DNA of 64,000 nt from Adineta ricciae. Its lineage: Eukaryota > Rotifera > Eurotatoria > Adinetida > Adinetidae. Both the position numbers and the translations under genes were made by a program. Shown one piece after another: positions 10,879 through 24,256 of the stretch (positions within the stretch are counted from its first letter, which is position 1; every line of letters begins with the position of its first letter). The stretch covers positions 587,632 through 651,631 of the forward strand of contig CAJNOJ010000025.1 of the NCBI GenBank assembly GCA_905250025.1, read 5' to 3'. Under the pieces are notes generated by a model. The model worked only from the letters and a program-made list of their open reading frames with translations. It did not search any database and was not told the origin of the DNA.

Positions 10879-12022
10879 ATGAATTTTGTTCTGGCAATTG
10901 CTGTTATTTCATCAGTGATCTGTATGCTAATTTTCTTATTTATTGTATAAACGACATCTTTGCTTTTCTGAGTTAGACTCGATCCATGCCGGTGAATGCT
11001 TAGTACATCATCACCCAGATTATTTGTCATTAACAACCAATACAAATAATGGATTAACAGTCTCGGATTTTTCCAACAATTTAGCTACACTTTTAGGTTT
11101 ATCAACAGATATGGTAAAAATATACATTTGAACAATTTTGATCTCTTATCGCACTGATTAATATAGACTTCGAAACCATTGTTTTATTCAACGAATACAT
11201 GGGAAATCCCAAAATCGACCTGGTTGTTCCACGTCGAAGGATTCGATCGATTATCTAATGGTGGTTTAACCTTAGTCGACGTAACTAAAGCAGCGTGTTG
11301 ATTTCTTGTCTAAAATGACCTATAAAACTTTTAGGATAACGGATTTAATATTGATTCAATACATTCCAAATTACGCAGTGTTGACCATGCTGATAGTTTA
11401 AATATGGGATCAATAGTCATTGTAAGTTTGACGTTATCTGACGAAACTTTTCTTTGAAAAATTTGTTTGTTTTTTTTTGCAGACATCGAATGCTGACATG
11501 GATAATTTCGAAAATACTTTGAAAAAACAGGTTGCACAAATGGACAAGCAAGCTTTACTCAAATATCTTGTTATCGTTTGTGATGATTGTCAACAGGATA
11601 AGTTGCAAACACAATTGAAGACCGTTGTCGATCAAGTAATTTTATTTTCAAAGCAACATCGAAGTCGATTTACTTTGGAATCATTTTAGATTGTTTCAAA
11701 TGAGCCAGAAGCTTTAGTCATGACGTTAGTAACTAAAGAAACTGCACGTGTACGTCGTGCACGAGATGCTGAAGCAGTTGTAAGTCATTGATGTCTATCC
11801 AACAACGGTTTTTCTAAATCCAAAATGTATATTTAGGCTCGTAATGTCACAATCGCAACAATGTATTCCGACGAATATCCAACAATGTTCAATCTATTCT
11901 TTTGGACATCATTAGTCTTTGCATTGATCGTCATCAGTATTGTCTATGTGTTTTTAACCTTAGATCCCGGATCGGATACAATTATCTATCGTATGACAAC
12001 TCCACGAGTGAAGGTCGATTAA
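10879..12022 (+). CDS. ATP6AP2: Renin receptor / V-ATPase accessory protein 2
   Basis: Seven exons (10879-10921, 10977-11113, 11167-11280, 11335-11421, 11483-11635, 11690-11779, 11837-12022) splice in frame to 269 aa. An N-terminal signal peptide (MNFVLAIAVISSVIYS) leads to a lumenal domain, then a furin-type basic site (ARVRRAR) and the diagnostic C-terminal block: a YSDEYPTMFN stretch, one TM helix and DPGSDTIIYRMT, ending KVD. Human ATP6AP2 (350 aa) has a near-identical C-terminus (DPGYDSIIYRMT). The protein assists V-ATPase assembly and Wnt/PCP signalling in ER, Golgi and endosomes. The ectodomain is about 80 residues shorter than the human one, but the basic cleavage site before the membrane stub is kept. 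Confidence 0.88.
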
Positions 12023-12304
12023 ACATATTCCAAGGCATTTTAAATTCGATTTGTTCCCTTTCGTTTCTTTATTTATCTACCTGAACTCTATCAATTCGAT
12101 GTGCACTTCAAACTATTCTTTTCCATTTAATTTAACTATACATATATATTTTTCTGTTCGTCTGTCTGGATGTTGTTCGGTCGGTGTGTTCCTTTCTCGT
12201 CATATCTGTTTGTTTGATTAGAGGACCAATTGGTCATCCACGTTTATTTTCTTGAATTTTAAGAACTAAAACCTTTTATTTACATAAAAGAAAAAAAATG
12301 ATTA

Positions 12305-15300
12305 TCAAATAGGTTTTGAAAGGATAGATTGTCCGAATGATTGATCGTATGATTTAATGTATTCAGCGAATGATGCACGCAATTCAAGCAAACCTAAATT
12401 GAGAAAAAAATGACAAGTGTTTTGTTCTCAACCCATCTCAGTGTTTTCTGTCATTTCGCCTCAAGCTTTATTACCCTATTATGATGAAGTACTCTATTCA
12501 TAACTTATTACATTCTCGACGCTGCATTGTCGGTAGGTACTTATTTAGTCACACCTGAGTGAGTGAGGAGGGAGAAACGACTGATACGTTAAATTTTTCT
12601 CATCTTTGTTTGAAATGTAAATATTAGCACTGTTGTTTAAAAATTACTTGGTCGATGGATAATCAACATTTGAAATAGATGCAAAATACGTTCGTTGTAT
12701 TCGGATGAGATACGATGCAATGCTTTAGCTAGCAGAATTGTCATTTTCTGGAGATAAAAGAAAGAATCAGCGCTTGTATCACAAGAAAAATTGAGACTAA
12801 CGAACCTCATCGATTGCTGAAAAGTTCGATTGACAGATGCCTTCAATCATTTGCAATACACCTGATTGATTACCGACTTGAAGGCGAGCAACCAACGCCA
12901 TTGCCCAAGTCCACGTTAACCACGGATAGTTATGTACTGCATTCATAGTATAACTATATGTTTCTCGAATTTTGTTCTAAAATCGCAGAAGAAAATGAAT
13001 GGATTATTGACTTGAGTGATTTACTGTGAAAAGCATTGATAGGCATGTTAACAGATGAATGTTCATAGTGTAGTTTGAATCAGTCAACTTGGGCATTTCT
13101 TTCAAAGCTGCAGATGATATGCGAGTATCTGATATCTTCATTCCAATGGCGCACAGCGATGTTATCGCACTTGGACAAACAGGTTTTGTTTTATAACTGA
13201 AATTTCGCAAATGAATATCAAATGATTTTCTTCATTAGAGAGAAAAACCTCTTGAATAAATGTTGAACAGCGGCTTGTGGATCAATTTCTCGTTGATAAA
13301 GTCCAAGAAACGTTAATAAAATCGATCGTTCTTGATCTATTGTCGATGGGTCTTCACTAAACCGTTTCAAAACTAGATATTTCAACGAAACTCAATTGAG
13401 TATAACTATAAATTATTCAACTATACTTTCAATTGCATCTGGTCTTTTGTTCTTCTTTCCATAAGCGATTGCTACCCATAGAACATCAAGCAACGTGACC
13501 TTCACACCTTCTAAGACAAATGCCTCGATTTGAGGATCATCAGCTCGACTAAAACACAAACAAGACTTCATCATAAAGATTTCTATATCGTTACCATCGA
13601 ACACGGGCATAGTCATTTCGAATCGTTTTCGACGCTTGATCTTGTTGGTTCATATTAACAAACGAACTAAAACAAGAAAACTTTCACTGTCACTTGAAAC
13701 TACACAAATCGCTTTTTCCTACAGTTGATAAGCATGAGCAGCTTGAATAAAACGTCGATTGAATTCATGGAGGATGCCCAAACATTGCAAAGCGTTTGCA
13801 TCCTTGGGATTTCGTTCTATGTTAGACAAATAAGAACTAAGCAGATAACATATTAAAAAAATTTCCATACGAATGTATTTTATTAGTGCATCTGCTGCTC
13901 GTTGATTGCCATGTAAGTAGTCAATTGCATATCGATAGGTTTCACTCGATTTATTCGTTGGTTTCACAAGAAGATGAGCAATGACTTTTCCATAGCCATA
14001 TAAACCTTGGCACTAAACAGAAGAAAATTTCTTTAGCTGAAAAATCTTTGACTTATTGTAATGTTTTACATGATTAGAAAGGTCAACACAATGACGGTAA
14101 AGATCAATTGATTCATTATGATCAATCTTTTCCGCGAAAAGTGCCTGGAAAGATTCAATTTGATTATATCCGTGTAACTGCACAATACGTTACTTGTCCA
14201 ATCCAAGCCAATGGGTACATCGGATCTGTCTGTTGAGCTTTTGAAAATGCTTTGTTTGCTAGTTGAAGATTTTCATGTCGGTAATAGAGGAAACCAAGAT
14301 TCGCATAGGCAATCGCTGATCGTTGTAATTGAAGTGATTTGAAAAAGCAATGTTGAGCAAAGCCCGATTCATTGATAACTTAAATAAAACATAATTCACT
14401 TCACAAATTTCACACGAATAATTCTACCTGGATGTGCCGCGATCACTCCGAGTGCATTCCAGAGCAAATAATCATTGGATTTCAATGAAACTGCCACTTT
14501 CATATACTCCAATGCTAATGTAAACAACTGTTGATCATTCGAACGATAACGAGCTTGAATGTAGACACACTGCGCGAGTGCTGACCAATATACCGCAGAG
14601 CGTGATTTCAAGCGAATAGCTTGCATATAACACCTATGCGAACCAAATATGCAAATATAGACATTACCTTAGTTTATACATACTTTTGTGCACGTTGAAG
14701 AAGATCAATCTTTTTCAAATGAACGCAATTGTTCACATCTTTTATTTTACTTCCATCTAATCTTTCCGATAATAATGGTAATTGTATATCAATTAAATCG
14801 TCGTTGACTGAATGAAGAAGCATGCATGCATCTCCGTATTTTTTCCATAAACAAGCGTATCCTGATTGTAAACAGAGAGCGTCGTTAAAAGCCTACAGAA
14901 CAGTCTTTTGAGTTGATAAATATTCATCAATGAAAGTCAAATACGTACGGTAAGTGACTGTTGAATTTGTTGAACAGCAGCTTGATCTCTGTATCGCCCA
15001 ATCAAATGAATGGCAAGATAATAATGAGCTTCACCTTTGCCTAAAATACATAATCGAACTCATGATACAAGTTGTACACGAAAAACATGTCCAAACCTTT
15101 TCTCGCCAGCAGATATTTTGGTGATTGACCAATTACTTTATCAAATAAAGTAATTGCTTCATTATAACGACCAAGTAATGTCATAGCGCATGCTTGTCGT
15201 GTTAATGAATACAATGTTTCCGATTCTAATGAGCGAGCTTTGTTGTAACAACTCAATGCTGTTTTTAAATTATTTGTATGAAAATGCGCATCACCCAATG

Positions 15301-17908
15301 CTGACCAACTTGCTCTAAACAACGAGAAAATAAAAACCTAGTAGATAGAAAGGTTTTATCTGTGGATGAATCTACCCAGACGCATTTGGACGTCGAGAAA
15401 CAATCTGTAATGATTTAACTGCGTTATGGATGTTATTCAATCGAAGTGATACAAGTCCGAGACGAAACTGCGCCCAAGTTTTAGTACTATCGATTGCGAG
15501 AATTCGTTCTAATACATCCAGTGCATCAGCCTGAAGTAAAGTGAACGAAAAGAAGTGGATCAATTCGAAAGAAAAATGATTTTACAATTTGTTCAGCTTG
15601 AAGAAGATGATCAACATAATTGATTTGCACACTTTCAATGTTTTCATTCAATTCAAAAGCACGTTTCGAGTATGCCAAAGCTTCTGGTAAAGATTCTTCA
15701 ATTTCCTTGTAATATAGACTCAGACAAGCATAACTCTCCCAAAGATATTCATCAAGTTCAATGGCCTAAAAGAAATAATCTTTTCCATGAACATCAAACA
15801 TTGATATTCACAGAGAATTACTTTTTCTAACGCGTATTTACATTGACCTTTGTCGAATATATCATTTGAACGCTGAATCGCTAAGTAAGCGCGACCAACT
15901 GTTAACCAACCTTGAACAGTTAATTGAAAAATTTCTTCGTTGCTATTTGCTTCTTGTAACGCAGCTTGAACTCTATAAAAAATTTGTAAAATGAACTTTT
16001 TCGTTTTATAAAGTTTGAGTTGAAAATACATTTTCAAAAGATCGGCAGGATGCTCTTCGATCAGATGCAGTTGGAGACGACAAGATAATTCTTCGATTGG
16101 ATTTAAACGATCTTTCACTGTTTCATAGCATGTTCTTGCTTCCAATGGTTTGTTAAGACTGATATAAGCATTGAATTGACCAATAAATGCTCGATCATGG
16201 TATTTATTCGGTGTGTTTCGAACCTATTGCCAGACAAATCTGTGAAATACTGAATTTCGTGAATTCTACTACTTTTTCGAAGAGTTGAATCGATTTTTCA
16301 TATCGACCAAGATCATAAGTGACCATAGCTAAGCATAGATCTGCTAGAGATTCTACTGCTGATATTGAATCTTTCACTATAAACTTGCTTGATTTTGTTC
16401 GCACTAAAGGCCAGCGAATAAAAGATCATTTTATTCAAATTGCAAATTAGTTTACCAATTGTTGTAATTTCTGTTGTTTCTTTTATTAAATGCAAATGCG
16501 CATAACAAACCATTTTCAAGATAAACACCAAGTGATCCGAATCTATGGAAAAATTTTCCATTTTTCATCAAAACTAATCAAATTTCTGTTTACCTTCTTG
16601 TTCTTCGATGCCAACCAACGATTCCAGTGCTGCAGAGTACTTTTCGTTTCGAATCGAAAAGAATGCTTTACCACAAACCGACGGACCTGATGTTCGATCG
16701 CCCGACCGAACACGATTCAGAGCATCTGTAAGTTTAGCAACCGGTGCGAACGGATCATCTAATCGAAAAATCACAATAGCAAAGCCACGAGACTATTTCA
16801 AAGTCGAGTTTTACATATTTGTGGTAACAATGCTTCTAATACGATGATAATCAATGTATTCTGAGCGATTGTGGAATTAGGAAACAAAGTAAGACATTCA
16901 TTACAATATTCGACGATGTCTGAACTTGAACGACCGAGCTGAAAATATTGGAAATACACAATCCAACTGTCTTAACATACGATAAACGTTTACTTGACAG
17001 ATAGAACGAATATATTTTTCGTAATAATCTAATCGCTGTACTTCATCTGAACTGCCCTGTGAGAGCCAAAAGTAACTACTACTTATCTAAAATAGAAGAT
17101 AGCGAATGATGTAGATTTTGTTTCTTCTTTCTCTTAGGATACCAACGAATTCATTTAAAATTGGTGGAATTGTTTTAACAGATGAAAGTGTTTCAATTGC
17201 TAACAATCGATAGATTCGTTCATCTTCTTGACTTATTTGTAAACGTTTATCTTCAGTGATATCTTTACAAAGTTGAACTAATTGAGTTCGAAGTGGATTG
17301 TTTTGTTCATTGGTAGTTGTCGTTGGAATGGCGATTTGTTTCTTCAAATATTCGATGTATTTCTTTGCATAATCAAAGAATTTGTTTGCATCACTAGTAC
17401 AACAAAAAATGGCTAAATGCAGAGTACTGATTATAAACATACGTAGAATGAGTTAATGAACATAATTTTCGAAATGCACTAGCAATATCACTTTCATTGA
17501 GAAATCCTGGTGAACGGTCACCTAATTGTATGAGACCCTATAAAAATCAATGTATACAACGAAGTTCTCTTTTTGATTATACTTGATATGCTAGTGGTTG
17601 ATTTTCATCGACTTCGATAGCTTTATTTAATGCATATTGAGCTTGATTGAATTGTTTCAATTCTTGTGCACAAGCAGCAATCATTACCCATGCAGTGTAA
17701 CAAGTTTTATCCTTTTTAACGATGGTCTAGATGAACAAAACATATCGATGATAAACACGTTTATGTTTTGCTGGAAGAGACACTATCTTACTTCACATAG
17801 TTTCAACGCTCCACTATGGTCCTTTTGAGTAATCAAATCTCGTGCTTGCTTTAACTGCGCTTTGATCTCTTTTGCTAGAGCAGCTGAATCTCCGCTAGCC
17901 GCTGCCAT
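12305..17908 (-). CDS. SKIC3: SKI complex TPR subunit SKI3 / TTC37
   Basis: Long gene of roughly 20 small exons; ATG at 17908, stop TGA at 12307-12305 in a last exon beginning near 12398. The N-terminus (AQLKQARDLITQKDHSGALK ... TAWVMIAACAQELKQFNQAQ) matches the start of human TTC37 (ALKSARDAIRNKEYKEALK ... AWVFIGVAAAELEQ). TPR-like helical pairs follow along the whole length, e.g. SALGDAHFHTNNLKTALSCY (about 15310) and LLWNALGVIAAHPG (about 14455). The protein is the scaffold of the cytoplasmic Ski helicase that feeds mRNA to the exosome. The penultimate intron (about 12399-12645) is about 245 nt, longer than its neighbours. The gene ends some 280 bp from convergent ATP6AP2. I did not resolve every exon edge. 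Confidence 0.85.
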
Positions 17909-18010
17909 TTAGACTGATAGAAAAACAAGTAATCTATAAAGGAAATAAATACTAATATGTTTATTGTATTTAACAAATCTTTGTTTTTTTTTCAGAAAAG
18001 CAAAAAACTA

Positions 18011-19242
18011 TTATCGGACTTGATTATGTCGATGTGTAATTCTATATTGCTGAGAATTTGTATGTGTTTTTCTATATTGAACGAACCATTGTCGTTCAAG
18101 CCAAAATTTCGATTGAAAGGTTTGTATTTCTTGATGAATATTATCCGAATCAAGAGCTATGTCGAAATCGAATATGTTCAGATTCGGCATTTGACTAAGT
18201 AAATCTGCCCAATATTGTCCATTTACATAAGAAGTTGCTACCGTTCGAACCGATAAATGATGTACTTGTGGAAAACGTTGAATTAAATCGAACGCTGCTT
18301 GGTGAGGTCCAACAAGAATATCGACTTTCAAATAAATAAAATTTGACATAAGAGATGAAAGGGAATCCAGTTTGATAGGTCGTAATGCTTGAGGATAAAA
18401 GTATAATCCACAACGAATGTTCAATTGAATCGAATCAAATTTCATTTGAGTACTCAGATGTTTTTGAAGAAGAAGAAGAGTATTGAATGGAGGACTGGTT
18501 TCAATAAATAGATGCTTATGATTGCTGTTGTTTATATATGGTCGACGATTAGCCAAGGTAAGTTTACAAACAGTTTGGTTTTGTGAATCACAAGAGTTGT
18601 TCTCAATCAAACGAAGTGTACGGAGTGACGAAAGATTGGATATCATGAAAAACAATGATTCCAACTGTTCGCTCGTTGGTGATATTAGCGAAAGACAGCG
18701 AAGATTAGGAAATTGAGTAAAACTATACAATTGAGTGAACAAATCAATAACAATTTTCGAACTAAATGATATCGGAAAACAATGATCGACTGTCGATGAT
18801 CTTCCTAAATCCAAACACACAACTTGTGGAATCCATTTGGGAACAATACTCTTCAATGTTCGCATATATTTCGTTTTATTCGATGTATTAAACTTGAATT
18901 TCATTGGAACATCTTTCACAATTTGATTAAATCGATGATTCAGATCCGAAAACGAATGAATAATATCCCATGTACATAAATAATCAAAGATTTCTCGATA
19001 GATTTCATTGGGCAGATCATCAAAACAAGTACAAGTTGTCGATTGATCTAATCAGCCGATAGATAGCAAAGGGTGTTTCGGAACGAAATATTCATACTTA
19101 AACATTCTGTTTCATAAGCACGTTTAAATCGCTTCACAAGTTCCGGCTTTTTCCCATTTGAGTCCAATTGACGCTTTTTCAATTGAGTTCGTATCTGACG
19201 ATAAGTTAATTGTTCGATAAAATTTATTTGAGAAGAAAACAT
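18011..19242 (-). CDS. SAP-domain plus F-box protein
   Basis: Two exons: 19242..19098 and 19047..18011, joined by a 50-nt intron in frame, giving 393 aa from the ATG at 19242. The open frame extends upstream without an ATG, and a possible acceptor (TTTGCTCAG) lies near 19280, so an extra 5' exon is possible. Residues about 10-45 form a SAP helix-extension-helix (LTYRQIRTQLKKRQLDSNGK, then KPELVKRFKRAYE), a DNA/chromatin-binding motif. Residues about 56-95 are F-box-like (FDDLPNEIYREIFDYL). The remainder has irregular leucine-rich repeats (FPNLRCLSLISP, LSSLRTLRL, FPQVHHLSV, MPNLNIFDFDI). Probable substrate adaptor of an SCF ubiquitin ligase; the target is unknown. It starts downstream of the SKI3 ATG on the same strand. 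Confidence 0.65.
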
Positions 19243-19625
19243 AGCTAAATGCAAATGAGAGTTCGTTGTGTTTCTCTGAGCAAACAAAACAAAATCAGCA
19301 TGTGTTAGAATGTATTTCGAAAAGAAAACTTGTTTAACTGAACAAGAAACATCAAAATGTTGTACTTTGTTGAATATGTATCATGTGGCGTAAATAAGAA
19401 GCAGATAAGAAATAGTTAGTCAGTTTTTGTGGTAAACAACCTGGACAAGGAGGAACAAATGCACGCACACACACGCCCTCAACTAGAAAGTATAAATAAC
19501 AGAGCAACAGATGGAATGAAAGAAAGAGAAAAAAATGAGTAAAATGATAACAAAGCGAAACCAAAAAAATGAAAATCGTCAACAGATATTCTAGGCGAAG
19601 AATTCAGCGAGAATTTCCTATTCGT

Positions 19626-21715
19626 TTAGAGTTCGTCTTCGACAGTCTTCTTGCTCTTCTTATTTCCACTACGATCATAGTTAGTAAGAGGATCAGTGGA
19701 TTCTTTCGCCAAATATTTGATGAAATCATCGACTTCTCGACCACCCTGAAAAATGTTATTCTTTAAATTGATGAATAATAGTGAAAATAACAATCAAACC
19801 TCATATCTGCGTGGATTTTTCTTGTTATTTTTAGGAGCGAAATAGATGGTTGGAAAACCTTGAACTTCATATTGACTTGGAACGTCATTTTCCGTGGCAT
19901 CCATCTTAGCACTAAACGAAAAATTTCATTGTGACAAATGCTCATGGAACCACTCGATCTTACATGACAATGCTGGATTCTTTCTTCAATTTCTTGGCTA
20001 ATTCATCATATTTAGGAGCAAGTGATTTACTAAAACGAAAGTTTTTCTTTTTTTTTGCAATACGTAAATGTTGAATCTTACCAATGACCACACCTAAGAA
20101 AAACAAAGAGATCGATATAAGTCAAGTTTGATAATACTAGCAAATATCTCTTACCATGGTGCATAGAATTCGATTAAAACATCTTTTGTTTCATCGTTTA
20201 CAATGTCATCGAAATTCTTGGCAACAACAACTTTGACATCTCCAGTTTGATCTGGAATAGGTTGTGATTTCAAGTATGGTTCAAGTTCGCCGTTGACTAA
20301 TTTGCGAGCAAATTCTTCGATAGCTTCGTAACTGAAATCTCCTGACATTTTGTATTTTTCATCACGTGGTCCACGGCCAAGAACGTATTTGCCATCTTTT
20401 TTCACATCATCAACACCGAATTCGCTTAATTCTTGACGGAATTCTTCGGCATTGCTAACAGCAAAACGAACTTTCACGTTTTCATCGGCTAATTTCTTGG
20501 CGACTTTCAAGATACGATTACGAACGTAATTTGTACCTTTGGTATCACGGACATAGTCCACATTGTAATAGACAACAACACTCGGTCGGGAATAATCACC
20601 AAGATTTGATGGAGTACGATGACCGACAAGACCATGACTAGAACGAGATGGAGTTTTAGAATTCGAAAGAGAAATTAAGATAAGTGTACATTTTATCTTG
20701 AATGAACGATTTGATTTTATCACCGGCAGCTTCAACAATTGAAAAGGCTTCTTCGAATTTCGATTGTAATCGTTTTGGTTGATGGACAACAATTTTACTA
20801 AATAGATAATTAGTACATACAAAAACCAATGCAGAAGACAAGCTGTTCGTACTTGGTATGACCGACTTTTTCGAGAACTTCTTTAGCTGTTGTGTAAGCA
20901 AATCGGAATTTTTCTGACAATTGATCGGCAACTCGAACAAGGTCATTTTTCAATGAATGTGAATCACTATCAAAGTAACCTATGATAAACAAAATCTTGT
21001 CAACGTTTGCCTATTCGCCAGTTCCTATCGATGCATACCGATGATGCTATGATCGTTGTGTTCTAAGAATTTCTCATAAGCAGCTAATGTGTCGAGAACA
21101 CGGTATGATGGACCGGCTTTTGATCGCATTGTTGAAACAATACCATCTAAGAAAATTTCAATGCAAATTCAATCGTTTCTTTTGCTTTTTAACATACCGG
21201 CTTCACGTGGACCATTATAATCTTCGGAGACTTCACCATTCTTAAAGATTTTCAATGCTAACGAAGAAACCCCGTATTATCAACAAGACTTTTCAGGTAA
21301 ATAAGTATAGCATACTTGGATAACCGCTAACACCGTATTTGCTACATATTTTTGTTTCAACGGTACAATCAACCTTCAAAGTCAGGTAAGTTGTTTTTCA
21401 TTGAAAACAAACCTATTGTACTTACTTTAGCCAAAGCCACAGGTGGATCATTCTTAACTAGGGCTGTTGCAGCCTTTTCATACTCTGGAGCAAGTCGTTT
21501 GCCTAATCAGGAAGAAGATGATTTCGACCTGATGACAGAGAGAGAGAGAAGAAGAACTTACAGTGACCACACCAAGGTGCATAGAATTCCGCAAGTAAGA
21601 TGTCGTGTTGTTTCACTTTGCTTTCGAAATCACTATCAGTGAAAACGAGTACATCACTTGCTGATGAAAGTGTCGCACAAGCGATGATGAGAGCGATATA
21701 GAGAACAGAGTGCAT
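19626..21715 (-). CDS. PDIA3: Protein disulfide isomerase, ERp57/PDIA3 type
   Basis: About 12 exons, ATG at 21715, stop TAA at 19628-19626. Signal peptide [20 protein letters not shown], then an a domain with FYAPWCGHC and [11 protein letters not shown], b and b' domains ([39 protein letters not shown]), an a' domain with a second [18 protein letters not shown], and C-terminal EDEL for ER retention. Domain order a-b-b'-a' and [12 protein letters not shown] are typical of PDIA3, which oxidises and isomerises disulfides in glycoproteins with calnexin and calreticulin; other PDIs remain possible. The first CGHC is split by an intron (codon T|GC) and the second lies in a 12-nt exon at 20082-20093. 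Confidence 0.88.
20082..20093 (-). other. 12-nt microexon coding the a' active site of PDIA3
   Basis: Minus-strand exon GTGTGGTCATTG, preceded by acceptor ...TTCTTAG and followed by donor GTAAGATT. The upstream exon ends CCA TG and the downstream exon begins T AAA TCA, so splicing restores Trp-Cys-Gly-His-Cys-Lys exactly. Skipping it would keep the frame but delete the CGHC core. Confidence 0.85.
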
Positions 21716-22179
21716 CTTTTGTTCGTTTGTAGAACAATCTGATCTAGAAGAATATGATCAGAGAATTGTACAAATGTGTAAAGTAAAGGGAAAAGGAGTG
21801 ACGAGGTAATCTGATCGTTCTCTTTCATACTTAAATATTTCTATCAATAGGAATGCAGCATCTGGCCAGCGAATATACACAACGAAAGAAAGGAGTAGGT
21901 TTGTAGACTTGGAGATGCTCCATTGGATCGATTATACTTTCCAACTATTTCAAGTAGAATTACGATGTTTAGTGATAAATTTTGATTTTAGTAGAAAATT
22001 TATATTTTTTTACATGAATTGAGATGATTTTTCTCTTGACGTTTAGTATAGAGGTCACCTGAAGTGATATGATTGGTAAGTTCGATAGCCACAGATTGTC
22101 TAAGCCGAACTAGGTAAGAGAGAAGAGAGAGTGAGAGGACGAGATATCAGTTATCTACCATCAAAGCCATTCATTAGAG

Positions 22180-23802
22180 ATGTTATCTCAATTTCAAAGC
22201 CAATTATTTCAATTACCACTAATTTCAAGTACATGGACGTGGATTGGACATCGATATCAACATGTAAAAGAAAATTCTCTATTTCCAATACGTTTGTTGT
22301 TAACAATCGTTGAACAAACGATTTTATTAGTGTATAGAAATCTAATTCGACCTTTGCCCCAGCCATATCATTCTCTTTGTAAGTCATATTTCATTTTTCT
22401 CGTCATACACAGAGTCAAATGGTTTCTTCTAGTAAATAGTTTGGATAATTTTCTCTGTTCACATGTCACTTCACTTCAATATTTCTTTCCAATTGTTAAT
22501 CAAACATTTGATGAAGTAACCAACTCTTATGGCGACTTATTTTCGCTTTCAATATTCACGAACGGTTCAAAATCAGTACCTGTAGATAGTACACCTAATG
22601 TGATAACGAATATCCGTCGAGAGAGAAAATCATTGAAGTTATTTGACAGATATTTTCAATTCTTGACGGATATTCTGATGTCAATTGAAATCTATTCTAA
22701 ATCAATTGAAAATGAATTAACTGATTATATCGATACAAGTCGTAATCTTTGGAAAAACTTAAATATGGAAGATGGACGGTCCTTAGACGAAGTTGAAGTA
22801 GGTAGTGCCTTTTTAATTAAACCTATTTGTCTCATGCTATGTGTTATTAAGTCATTTCCAGAGAAATTATTAGTTCTTGGTCGTCGTATGACTGGAAACT
22901 ATCGCCAACTTGTATATCTCATCGGTTATCAATTCAAACGATGTCGGTATATTCTATTCTCATGTTTATATGTTCACAATCGATTTCAATCGACCGCTTG
23001 GCGTATTACACGCAAGGTATTTGCTCATTTCATTCACACGAGATTTCTCCACTTCATCTTAGATTCAAATGAAACAAATCAATCAAAAATTGAATGATGG
23101 TGCAAGACATGGATTACTCAGCTCAAAACAACGTGTACATTACTATTTGGAAATGATGATGTTACATGCAGCTAGACATCCCTGGATGAGATGGTTAACA
23201 GTGAGTGTCGATCTGTCATCACGTATTTTCCTTATTTTAATAACTTAGCCACAAACAAGTGAATCATGTGAACCGGAGGTTTGTAGATCGATTTTGTAAA
23301 CTCGAAATTACTTTGAGGGTTTAGCTTTCGAAACCTTTGGAATGTATTCGGCCGATTTTTTTCGTTCCTTCGGATCATACGTCAGACTATAGTGGATCTG
23401 AAGAAAATCTTCGTGATCATTATCCGAAACGTTTTGAATCAACACCCTACCGACGAAATGTCAAACCAATCAATGTCATTCAATCGAAACAAGCAGTTGA
23501 AGATGTTCTATCAAACATCTCTTCCACATCATCGACTATATCCGAACAAAGTTTCGATGTAAAAGATATTCTTCGACAAGTAAAACCGTTTTCAACAAAC
23601 GCGAAGAAATACTCTTTTTTTCTCTCCAAAGGTTGGTTCACAGACGCACCCAACAATAGACTCAACTCCTTCCACTGACGAAGACAACCAAACTGAAATC
23701 ATCGAACAAGCATTCAATGATGATCACGATCAACAACAGCAGCAGCAATCGATTTCAGTGTTTGATCTTTCTCCAATGCTTGCAAGTGGTTGTGCTGTTT
23801 AG
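22180..23802 (+). CDS. Perilipin-like lipid-droplet protein
   Basis: Six exons (22180-22378, 22433-23016, 23063-23200, 23249-23278, 23325-23579, 23644-23802) splice in frame to 454 aa, including a 30-nt exon. The N-terminus (QLPLISSTWTWIGHRYQHVK) resembles the PAT block of perilipins (LPLVSSTYDMVSSAYSSTK); it is followed by a region with the pattern of the 11-mer helical segment and FPIVNQTFDEV, which fits the LPILNQP block. This would place it on lipid droplets controlling lipase access. The middle is basic and aromatic (LVYLIGYQFKRCRYILF) and the C-terminal third is acidic and Gln-rich. The family call is from motif order only; a hypothetical membrane-associated protein is the alternative. 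Intron 22379-22432 is 54 nt with no stop in frame. Confidence 0.6.
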
Positions 23803-24256
23803 TACAGAAAAGAAAAACAACACACTGTTTATTGGAAAAAAATTCCTGACGAACTTTCATTTTATATAAACGAGGAAATTTATTGTCTGTTTATACTTGA
23901 ATCAAAATCATTGATAGGTATTCCGTCTGAAAACACGAATGGAAATGTTTGTAAGAAATGATCGGGTACAAAGATTTCGACGTCAATCAATCGAAAGTTT
24001 ATGCGACAAAACAAATTGTTTTTCACTTCTCTCATCCGATGAAATTGAGTAAAGAAAAGCAACTTGAAATAAGTATTTTTCGATTAGTGACAAGCGAGAA
24101 AAGCTTAAGAGTGCTCCTTTGTTGATCATCGCGAAAAAAGCTGTTTTATTTTTCTCTTTCTCATGCATTAATCCAGAGAAAACGTTTCTTGTGTTCACTG
24201 ATCGTCTTGCCACACGAATCTTTTTGCGAATTTAACGACAAAAAAAACTTAGAATC

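Noticed and set aside
16608-16847. 79-codon plus frame
   Set aside because: Antisense to SKI3 exons; shadow.
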